Assembly (NCBI GenBank): GCA_026692825.1
Contig: JAPLOC010000468.1
Coordinates: 1-5,525, forward strand
Source of the DNA: Planctomycetota bacterium
Lineage (GTDB): Bacteria; Planctomycetota; Planctomycetia; Planctomycetales; Planctomycetaceae
Length of the DNA stretch: 5,525 bases
Direction: 5' to 3'
Within the stretch, counting starts at the first letter, position 1; every line of letters begins with the position of its first letter. A program made the position numbers and the translations under genes. Of the stretch, positions 1-5,525 are shown in pieces. Below the pieces are notes generated by a model that worked only from the letters and a program-made list of their open reading frames with translations, was not told the origin of the DNA and searched no databases.

Positions 1-2506
1 AGGCCGATGCCAGCGCTTCGAGTTCCGTTAGCTGTGTGGCGGTGGTCACGGATTCGGCCCAGGCATCGAGCAGGTCATTTCTGCGCGGATGGTTGACCAA
101 CCAATCGTATCCCTGCCGTCGAATCCGCAAAGCAACGGTTGCCTCGAGAACGGCCTTGGACGGTGCGAATCGCTCTTGCGGCTGCTCCTCAATGTGGGAG
201 GCATAGTCGGCATCCATTTCTGCCTGTCGTGCCTGGCGATAGGTCTCCTGCACTTCATCCCACCACTTACTGGTTGCATCGTAGTGGCGTAAAGCGGCGT
301 CGATTATGCGGTCAAATGGCGGATTGTCGACAGCCACGGATCCTTCGATGGCTGGTTCGCAATGGAAGTTGTCATGCTCCAGTCCGTCCTCAACAGCCAA
401 GAGGAAGTCGGCGGCGAGGTTCCATCCGAATTGAGCGAAGAAGGCTTGCAACTGGGGCACCCGGTAGGCCGCGGCGGTTTCCGAACTGAGCATTGTTCGC
501 ACGAATGTTTCAGCGAACTGGCGCGCGTCGTTCGATTCGTGGATGCGCTTGATGTCGGCTTCGCTGAGGATCGGCGATTGCCAGGGTTCGTAATCCAGTA
601 GACCGCCTCGGGCTGGTTTCGCGCTTAACGCACGGGCCACGATCGAGACTGGGTCGGCCGACCGACTGTCGGTGGCGAGGTCTCCAAACGCTTTTGTGAA
701 GTCGTATCGGGAGGCTTTTTTCAAACGCGACAGGAGGTAGGAGTCGATAGCGGCTTGAACGCGCGATGGCAGTGGGCCTTTTCGAATACGATGAGCAAGA
801 TCGCCGCGGTTCTGATTGGCCAAGCCATTGAGGAGTGCCGTTAACACTTCCTCGGTCAGACCCGGCTCTTGGGTCACCGCGATCTCCAGGCCTTGGAGAA
901 TTGCCGGATGGGCCGTGAATCCGCCGTCGTGGTCGCGGAACCATTGAGCTTGCGACAGATAGATCAGCAATTTGCGAACGTCGATTTCACCTGTGAAGCC
1001 CCCATCGCGAATCGTTCGCCGCAATTCGTCCGTGCTTTGGAGGCTCACCTTGCGACGCGTCATCATCCAGGCCCACAGTGCGATGGTGCTGGCGATGGTC
1101 TCGCGACCGAGCGCTCTGAGTTCGGCCGCGACCGTGGACCCGATGACATCGACATTGCAGTCGCGAATCAGCCTGTCCAGTTGCACGTCCTGGCCCGTAG
1201 TGACCCGCATCAACATCGAGGCAAACAGGGTGAGAGAATACGGCGCGGTCAGACTACGGAGAATCTGGTCGCGGTGCTGCTGAAAGAAGTCACGTTGCCG
1301 GGGTGCCGCGCTCGCCAACGCTCGTTCCAGAATCTCCCGCCGCTGAGCGGCCGTGTAATGGCTGTCGTTGAGCAAACACTGGGTGGCGGCAAGTTCCTGC
1401 GGGACGCAGCTGGCAAAGGCCGTGTTCTGAATGGCCGTGCGGGTCGTGATCAGAAACCGTTTGTCGCTGCTGGCGCGAAGTAACAGCTTGGGAAGGTCCG
1501 CCGCCCAACGGTCTGCGTCCACAGATAACTTAAACTGTCCCCAGGGATCTTCCAGAAAAAACAGATAACGACCGGGGCGATCCAGTCGTTTGGCGATTTC
1601 TCCCGGCCCTGCCGCCTCGGTGACGACTTTGAATGCGTCCGCCGCGGCACGATGTTGGCGGACGAGTTCCTGGGAAGAGAGTGTCTTACCCATCCCTGGC
1701 GCACCGACGATCGCCAATCGATGTTCGCTCTCCAGCCTTCTCGCCATCTCCTTGAAATTGCCGGGAGCAACAAAGAACTCTCCTGGGGTGTCTGGCGGCA
1801 ACCCGTCAAAGGCCCGCAAGAGGACAAACAGCTCGTCGCGAGTGAATTCTGGCGGGGTCTTACGGAGGAGGCGTGACCGCACTTCTTCCTGGAGCTTGGC
1901 CGCACAGGCTCGGCGTTCGGCAAATGGTACTCTGGCCTGTTGCAACAGCGTATCGATGCGCGCACGGAGTACATCGGGGTGCTGCTGCTGGAGGATCGCC
2001 ACACGCTTGGCAGTTTCCGAGGTTTCGCCGGGAGCGGCTTCCCCGGGAATCGATTCGGCAGTGGAATCCTCGCCGAGCCGCTCGATGAGAAAGGGGCGTA
2101 GTTCGCGATTGACCTGGGCATTAGTCAGCAGCACAAATCGAGCAGTCGGTTGCGCCAACAGTTGGAAGATCGGTCGGATACGGGTCACGGGGGCTCCGGA
2201 CAGGGCGGGCTCACCGCTGCCGCGCAGGACTTCCTTTAGTCCTGCAGGCGTCCACTGGTCGGTCTGGCGGAGCTTGATTTGGACCTCGATCGATTGAGGG
2301 CTCAGCTCAAGGGTGACCTTGGAAACGGCAGCTTCGGTTGAAACGTCAAGACTCGCGGCAACGTCCTCTCCAGAGGCCGGTTCCACGACGAGGCAGGAGC
2401 AATGCTTCCGATGAAACAGAAGCTCTAAGCTGAGCCAGACCGTGGCCAGAATCTGAAACTCGTATCCTTGATACGAGGCTACTCCATCACTGTCGTCAAT
2501 CACCAT
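1..2506 (-). CDS. Cap4-like nuclease fused to nSTAND3-like NTPase, Avs-type defence protein (C-terminus off window)
   Basis: The minus-strand frame is open from an in-frame TAG near 2670 to the left edge; the ATG at 2506 gives 835 codons with no stop. Residues 1-100 look like a Cap4/DUF4297 PD-(D/E)xK nuclease: YQGYEFQ at 12-18, acidic E42 and E47-D48, then the EVQIKLR strand (E74, Q76, K78) and W85. FVLLTNAQ at 124-131 resembles a segment that follows such nucleases. The STAND ATPase follows: Walker A GAPGMGKT at 268-275, Walker B-like FFLEDPWG (E319, D320), and sensor-1 FLITTR ending at R356. Beyond about residue 450 the protein is a long, apparently helical region without repeats I recognise, the expected place of the target sensor. 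In Avs proteins the STAND core senses a phage protein, oligomerises and activates the nuclease; that role is inferred here. ATG 2506 was chosen because the nuclease motif begins 11 residues later. The Shine-Dalgarno match is weak, and GTG at 2569 is an alternative. No frameshift or lost key residue is seen. Confidence 0.82.
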   Translation of the reverse strand, partial: MVIDDSDGVASYQGYEFQILATVWLSLELLFHRKHCSCLVVEPASGEDVAASLDVSTEAAVSKVTLELSPQSIEVQIKLRQTDQWTPAGLKEVLRGSGEPALSGAPVTRIRPIFQLLAQPTARFVLLTNAQVNRELRPFLIERLGEDSTAESIPGEAAPGETSETAKRVAILQQQHPDVLRARIDTLLQQARVPFAERRACAAKLQEEVRSRLLRKTPPEFTRDELFVLLRAFDGLPPDTPGEFFVAPGNFKEMARRLESEHRLAIVGAPGMGKTLSSQELVRQHRAAADAFKVVTEAAGPGEIAKRLDRPGRYLFFLEDPWGQFKLSVDADRWAADLPKLLLRASSDKRFLITTRTAIQNTAFASCVPQELAATQCLLNDSHYTAAQRREILERALASAAPRQRDFFQQHRDQILRSLTAPYSLTLFASMLMRVTTGQDVQLDRLIRDCNVDVIGSTVAAELRALGRETIASTIALWAWMMTRRKVSLQSTDELRRTIRDGGFTGEIDVRKLLIYLSQAQWFRDHDGGFTAHPAILQGLEIAVTQEPGLTEEVLTALLNGLANQNRGDLAHRIRKGPLPSRVQAAIDSYLLSRLKKASRYDFTKAFGDLATDSRSADPVSIVARALSAKPARGGLLDYEPWQSPILSEADIKRIHESNDARQFAETFVRTMLSSETAAAYRVPQLQAFFAQFGWNLAADFLLAVEDGLEHDNFHCEPAIEGSVAVDNPPFDRIIDAALRHYDATSKWWDEVQETYRQARQAEMDADYASHIEEQPQERFAPSKAVLEATVALRIRRQGYDWLVNHPRRNDLLDAWAESVTTATQLTELEALASA

Positions 2507-2806
2507 ATTGCAATCCGTTCGTTTCGATGCCAACGTACTCAGCCGGTGTTTTCCCGGCTTCTCCTCCACTTGAATCCGCGCGTGTGGAAGCGATCGCCGC
2601 GCCGGGCACGCGATCGAGTCGAGAAACGCTACGCACCATTCTACGATTTCGGTTGGCAAAAGGTAGGGAACCTAGACCATGCTGCGTGCCGTGACGCTCG
2701 TGGCGGGCGGTCGTAGTATACGAAGTTCGGATCTTCGAGTCTTGGATGCACTGGCTGTTGGTTCGAACTCAGCGAGCAAGTGTCTCGAAAAGGTGGTTGG
2801 TGGTCG
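2507..2806. other. Intergenic region between divergent nuclease-STAND gene and broken Mrr-like gene
   Basis: This stretch separates the minus-strand STAND gene from the reconstructed plus-strand start at 2807, so before the insertion it would have carried both promoters. I see no convincing gene. The STAND frame stays open as far as a TAG near 2670, but the extra residues resemble no domain I know. The best promoter-like hexamer is TATACT on the minus strand (2720-2715), with no good -35. It also holds a small hairpin at 2541-2559 and a weak one at 2721-2737. Confidence 0.5.
2541..2559 (-). other. Small GC-rich hairpin in the leader of the STAND gene
   Basis: AGCCGG (2541-2546) and CCGGCT (2554-2559) form a perfect 6-bp stem around a 7-nt loop, about 34 nt upstream of the ATG at 2506. 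No U-run follows on either strand, so it is not an intrinsic terminator. It could affect leader structure or be chance. Confidence 0.25.
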
Positions 2807-2814
2807 ATGCCTTA
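2788..2814 (+). pseudogene. Detached 5' end (Shine-Dalgarno and ATG) of the interrupted Mrr-like gene
   Basis: AAAAGGTGG at 2788-2796 and a second GGTGG at 2799-2803 lie just before an ATG at 2807-2809. If the insertion sequence and one TTA copy are removed, this ATG reads ATG CCT TAG TTC TCG GCA TTT CAG and runs in frame into the Mrr-like body at 4171. The third codon is TAG, which a single C-to-T change from CAG (Gln) would explain. The frame agreement and ribosome-binding site support this as the original start; the ancestral codon is inferred. Confidence 0.45.
2812..2814. repeat. Left target-site duplication TTA
   Basis: TTA immediately precedes the left inverted repeat and is matched by TTA at 4167-4169 just beyond the right repeat. 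This fixes the element ends and the insertion point. Confidence 0.7.
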
Positions 2815-2838
2815 GAACCTGTCCAAAAACTACTCCGT
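2815..2838 (+). repeat. Left terminal inverted repeat of the ISAzo13 element
   Basis: Twenty of 24 bases match the reverse complement of the right end, beginning GAACC(T/C)GTCCAA and ending TCCGT. The transposase stop codon TAG (2832-2830) lies inside it, so the coding region ends within the repeat. Confidence 0.75.
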
Positions 2839-4091
2839 ATTTTCGGGCGGTTTTCTTGGCCGGATCGTGTAGTTCCATTGTGGGCAGACCTCGTGGCGGG
2901 TCAAAGAAATCTGTTTGAATTCGGCGTTCTTGACGCGTCCGCCCGTCGCGTAGTGCTTCTCGAAATGGGTTGCGGTCACCTTCAGCCCCGTTTTCGTCGT
3001 CGTGCGGCGAATGAATCCCAGAAACACGCAGAGGGACGCCAAGACGTAGCCGGCCCAGGTCGCCGAGATTTGACTGAAGAGTCGATGTTCGATTGGATTC
3101 CATTTGGAGGTACCCGGTGGGTAGTGGCAAACGGTGATCTCCAACCCGGTTTTGTCCGCGAATTCCTGCAAGCGCTTTTTGAACACTCGCGACCTCGACC
3201 CGTTGCTTCCCCCTCCATCGGCTTCAAGCATCAGACGCGTTTTCCCCGCATAGTCCGATTGATGCAGATGCCACCAGTCCTCCACGGCATCGACCGCGAA
3301 GTCGGGAGTATCACTGGACGTGGCGACACACACATGGCCTTCGTTTCTCTCAGGATCGTAGATGCCGTAGGGTGTGGCGCGACACACTGCATCCTGAGGA
3401 AAATCGTGGGCGTTCACCGCTTCGTCATGAGCCCGCCAGCTTTGCCCGGGGTTCTTGAATTGCCCGATGAGCTCTTTCTTTTTCGTGTCGACACTGATCC
3501 GGGGATCGCCCGTGGAACGAAAATCCTCGCGATTCTTCGCGATATAGCGGAATTGCTTGTCGCGTTCGGTATGCGCTCGCCCCGTATGAAGCGTCTTGCG
3601 GTGACTGCGGAGACCGAACTTTTCGGCCCGGAGCAATCGCCCGATTGTCGTCGGACAGGCCCGGCCTTCCAACCGCTTCGACAAACTCCGTAGTCGAGAA
3701 CGGACCCACTTTTCTCCACAGCAGGGATTGCCTGCCGTCTCGGGATCGACGAGCTGGAGAAGATCTTGTGTCAGCGTAGGATCTTTTTTTCGGCGCGCGG
3801 ACGTCCGCCGCCTGGCAGTCGCACACGATTGCTCGGACGGTCAGCGAGTCCCCCGGCAAGTTCATCGCGCCCGCGACGGATGGTCTCCGGATGCAACCCC
3901 GTGATTTCCGACACGATCCGAATGCCGCCATGCCCTCGCCGGGCCGCTTCGCATCCCGCCAGCCAACGACGCTGCTGCTCGTCAAGCCGGCTCATTAACA
4001 GAATCAGACGGAGGTGATCTTCCCGTTCACGGTCATCACCGCTTCGGCATGATTCACATCCACACTCGTGAACGGTTGAATTCGCATCCAT
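2830..4091 (-). CDS. ISAzo13-family DDE transposase, expressed by -1 frameshift (420 aa)
   Basis: This enzyme would cut and join the ends of the surrounding element. Frame 0 starts at ATG 4091, five bases after AAGGAGG, and encodes 106 residues with a helix-turn-helix region (about residues 36-80, including the TGLHPETIRRG segment) and the conserved PGGGRPRAEKK stretch. It then stops at TGA 3771. A -1 shift on A_AAA_AAG (3789-3783) continues as DPTL and gives a 420-residue fusion. Family features follow: LVDPETAG (114-121), a second DNA-binding part ending TIGRLLR, D202 in ISVDTKKKE, D292 in EADGGGSN, and E335 in PGTSKWNPIEHRLF. The C-terminus carries WNYTI. The DDE spacing (89 and 42 residues between) and the total length suit the family. 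Nothing else is broken, which favours programmed frameshifting over a mutation, although an indel in the A7 tract is not excluded. Confidence 0.88.
3783..3789 (-). promoter_or_regulatory. -1 programmed ribosomal frameshift site A_AAA_AAG in the transposase
   Basis: On the minus strand frame 0 reads GAA AAA AAG ATC CTA CGC TGA. The heptamer A_AAA_AAG is in exactly the register that allows tandem slippage by one base. The -1 frame then yields EKKDPT, continuous with the rest of the transposase. The frame-0 stop lies three codons after the site. Just upstream is the 12-base palindrome GCGGACGTCCGC. I see no strong hairpin downstream, so stimulators are uncertain. Confidence 0.65.
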
Positions 4092-4096
4092 TCCAG

Positions 4097-4103
4097 CCTC
4101 CTT
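4097..4103 (-). promoter_or_regulatory. Ribosome-binding site of the transposase
   Basis: AAGGAGG on the minus strand lies five bases before ATG 4091 and decides that start over the internal ATG near residue 33. Confidence 0.7.
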
Positions 4104-4142
4104 GCTTGGATTGGCCGAAAATGTACAAGAATTCTACAAATC

Positions 4143-4166
4143 ACGGAATAGATCTTGGACGGGTTC
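4143..4166 (-). repeat. Right terminal inverted repeat of the ISAzo13 element
   Basis: Read on the minus strand it begins GAACCCGTCCAAGATC and matches the left end at 20 of 24 positions. It lies upstream of the transposase ribosome-binding site, so the transposase promoter must lie in or near it. I found no clear -35/-10 pair. Confidence 0.75.
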
Positions 4167-4169
4167 TTA
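4167..4169. repeat. Right target-site duplication TTA
   Basis: Second copy of the TTA at 2812-2814. Collapsing the two copies restores the sequence before insertion. Confidence 0.7.
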
Positions 4170-4170
4170 G

Positions 4171-4443
4171 TTCTCGGCATTTCAGGTTCCGCCACCCAAG
4201 AACTGGGAAGACTTCGAGTCTCTGTGCGGGAACCTCTGGCGACGCATCTGGAAATATCCGAATTCCCAGAAGAACGGCCGGACGGGCCAATCGCATTGCG
4301 GCGTCGATGTATCGGGGAAATGCGGCAGCTCAAGATGCGGCGTTCAAGGCGAGGGAAATGACAACTTTACCGATCAGCGAGTGACGGTGGCTAAGCGGAC
4401 CTCCGCCAGGCCAGGGTCACGCACTAGCCGACCCCATTTTTGA
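4171..4443 (+). pseudogene. N-terminal fragment of an Mrr-like PD-(D/E)xK restriction nuclease, decayed
   Basis: The plus frame is open from just after a TAG (4168-4170) to TGA 4441-4443 but has no start codon, so a start-to-stop ORF search misses it. It reads PPPKNWEDFESLC, then NLWRRIW, PNSQKNGRTGQ, CGVDV and GVQ..GNDNFTDQ. These match, in order, an Mrr-like nuclease domain found at the N-terminus of many bacterial defence and NTPase-fused proteins. The acidic residue of GVDV (codon 4306-4308) is kept. In the following GVQ(C)K strand the expected lysine is GAG (4351-4353), one base from AAG, so catalysis should be lost. Similarity stops near 4392, where a full domain would go on for another 50-100 residues. 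The tail to 4443 looks like unrelated DNA. The start appears to lie at 2807, on the other side of the insertion sequence. The fragment is divergent from the STAND gene; whether they were partners is unknown. Confidence 0.68.
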
Positions 4444-4727
4444 GTAAATCATCATGCGCCGAGTCGAATCAATGCAGGGGCAGGGAACAGCACCTTCCGT
4501 CCTGAAATCGGTATTAACCGTCATGCCGTTTGACCAGGCGAACCAACCCGTTACTTGCCAGGGCTCCAACGAACGATGTCGATGCCGCTGAGTTGCCATT
4601 TCAGCGTGCGACGGTCATTGTCAAATGTGAGAAGTCGAGTTGTGGAAACTCTCTCGCTATTCGGGGATTCGCGTTATGCCCGCCGGCCGTCGCACTTCGC
4701 CGACTTCCTGCCCGCCATCGGGTTTAT
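4444..4727. other. Junk-like interval between two pseudogenes
   Basis: I see no complete gene, RNA or repeat here. The only thing of note is a short minus-strand open tail at 4551-4673. The break with the Mrr-like fragment near 4392 and with the Y1 pseudogene near 4728 shows no inverted repeat I can recognise. Confidence 0.4.
4551..4673 (-). pseudogene. Unidentified 40-codon open tail, possible C-terminal gene remnant
   Basis: Between TAA at 4676-4674 and TAA at 4553-4551 the minus strand encodes 40 residues, including TFDNDRRTLKWQLSGIDIVRW. The composition looks protein-like, but there is no start codon with a ribosome-binding site and I do not recognise a family. It could be the last piece of a deleted gene or chance. 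Confidence 0.2.
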
Positions 4728-5525
4728 TCACGTTTTGTCTGTCGAACTTCGAGGCGACCTGTCGCCGCACGCAGCGCGACTGGTTGGCGTACCGTGCAAA
4801 TACCGGCGACGCCATTTTCGACGCTCCGGTGGGTCCCTTTTCGACGATCATTTCCACCTGCCACCCGGCAGAACCGGCGGTCGAGACCCCGCAGCAATTC
4901 CACCCACCCCGCTTCAGGATTTCCCAATCGTTCGAAGACCGGCGGCAGATTGCCGGGAATCGCCCCGCGCCTGTCCGCACGCCATTGCCGACCGCTCCAT
5001 TCGAGCTGCTCCAGTTTAGCCGTGAAAGACATCTCCAGACAGCCCTTGTTCGATGCCCGAGCACTCGGTACCACGTGGTCTTCTATTTCGGCGGAGATTT
5101 CGAGCGGCACAAGCCAAGCCTCCCGATCCGGCTTCGGCGCTTTTGACGGCGTCGCGCTGGATTCTGAATCTTCGGCTATTACTGAACTCGCATCAACGGC
5201 CGCCACGACCTGTCGGGCATCGTCATCGGCGGCAACCGTCAAATCGCCAGACTCATTTGAGACACCCAGTGACAACACCCGTCTCAATTTTGTCACCAGG
5301 GGCGTCGACGATCGAAAAGCTGGGGGGGGTCGCCGATTCCGAGCCGAACTCGCATCTCCCGACGAGTTCCGCCATTCGGTCGACGGGCGATTCCTTGCGG
5401 TGATTCTACGACTGTCCAGTGTATGGATCGCCCCGATCAAACGGATCAGATGGACGCACCGGTTGATGCAGTGATCGACCCCGGCCTCGGTCGGATCAAA
5501 CAGCAGCCTTCGCGAGATTCGTGCC
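4728..5525 (-). pseudogene. Decayed Y1 (IS200/REP-associated-like) transposase, catalytic core missing
   Basis: Pieces of one protein appear in order but in three frames. Near the right edge is ARISRRLLFDPTEAG followed by VDHCINRCVHL (from 5524), the N-terminus of a large Y1_Tnp-type transposase. The first base in the window is G before GCA, so the start ATG may lie two bases outside. From 5432 another frame gives GDPYTGQS, a TAG (5408-5406) where Tyr is expected, then NHRKESPVDRMAELVG (to about 5360). The HUH and catalytic tyrosine region should come next but is absent. The first frame resumes with a low-complexity linker and the C-terminal domain (5128-4850): DREAWLVPLE, LEWSGRQWRADRRGAIP, LPPVFERLG, RRFCRVAG. 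A third frame supplies the end, RRKWRRRYLHGTPTSRAAC, to TGA 4728. A 238-codon frame (4724-5440) survives but lacks the catalytic core. The family call is from memory of the motifs. Confidence 0.65.

Larger units (their letters stand above)
2815..4166 (-). mobile_element. Complete ISAzo13-family insertion sequence, 1352 bp
   Basis: The element is bounded by 24-bp imperfect inverted repeats starting GAACC and flanked by a 3-bp TTA direct repeat. It carries one minus-strand transposase in two frames that nearly fills it. Terminal GA and about 1.3 kb fit what is known of ISAzo13 elements. Ends, target duplication, DDE residues and ribosome-binding site are all present, so it appears competent and recent. 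It sits at the third codon of the reconstructed Mrr-like gene and about 300 bp upstream of the STAND gene. The transposase reads in the same direction as the STAND gene. Confidence 0.85.

Noticed and set aside
1450..2121. 223-codon minus-strand frame overlapping the STAND gene
   Set aside because: It is out of frame with the Walker A and nuclease motifs, which sit in the continuous frame from 2506 to 1; the composition is shadow-like.
869..2297. Plus-strand frames at 869-1483 and 1590-2297
   Set aside because: Both are antisense to the conserved STAND ATPase and nuclease coding sequence, with no motifs.
2696..2720. Plus-strand promoter candidate GTGACG, 17 bp, TAGTAT
   Set aside because: It matches only 4 of 6 bases in each hexamer, and planctomycete promoters are poorly defined; too weak to annotate.
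2750..2780. Possible tRNA T-arm around GGTTCGAAC
   Set aside because: The flanking bases do not form a proper 5-bp T stem, and no acceptor or anticodon arm is present; GTTCGAAC is simply palindromic.
2746..3693. 315-codon plus-strand open frame
   Set aside because: It lies antisense to the transposase, whose motifs (DDE residues, PGTSKWNPIEHRLF) are unmistakable, and shows no motifs of its own. It is a GC-driven shadow.
4530..5474. 314-codon plus-strand open frame
   Set aside because: It is antisense to the recognisable Y1 transposase pieces, rich in Arg, Ser and Pro as shadows are, and has no recognisable domain.
1..5525. CRISPR array, retron RNA, rRNA or tRNA
   Set aside because: No regularly spaced repeats, no reverse transcriptase and no conserved RNA motifs were seen on either strand.

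Overview
The window looks like a stretch of planctomycete chromosome, perhaps a Pirellula or Rhodopirellula relative. That guess rests on an ISAzo13-type ('Rhodopirellula transposase DDE') insertion sequence, a decayed Y1 transposase of a kind I recall from planctomycetes, and moderately high GC. It is inference; no rRNA or housekeeping gene is present. The layout is an accessory, defence-island-like region with one large intact-looking gene followed by mobile and broken DNA.

Positions 1-2506 (minus strand) hold one continuous reading frame of 835 codons that runs off the left edge. It encodes an N-terminal Cap4/DUF4297-like PD-(D/E)xK nuclease domain fused to a STAND-type P-loop NTPase (nSTAND3-like) and a long C-terminal region. 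This nuclease-STAND plan is that of Avs-type antiphage sensors. About 300 bp (2507-2806) then separate it from a second, divergent (plus-strand) nuclease gene that is now dead.

Positions 2815-4166 are a complete ISAzo13-family insertion sequence with 24-bp imperfect terminal inverted repeats and a 3-bp TTA target duplication. Its transposase is split into two frames joined at A_AAA_AAG, a textbook -1 frameshift site. The fused 420-residue product keeps its DDE triad. Removing the element and one TTA rejoins a Shine-Dalgarno-like stretch and an ATG (2788-2809) with the body of an Mrr-like nuclease fragment (4171-4443), in one frame but with a TAG as third codon. The fragment has lost its catalytic lysine and is truncated.

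Positions 4444-4727 contain little beyond an unidentified 40-codon minus-strand tail. Positions 4728-5525 (minus) are a Y1/IS200-like transposase pseudogene, recognisable in pieces in three frames with the catalytic core missing.

In sum, one defence gene appears to survive next to a dead divergent nuclease gene and two mobile elements, one apparently competent and one dead. All family calls are from motif recognition by eye, without database searches.
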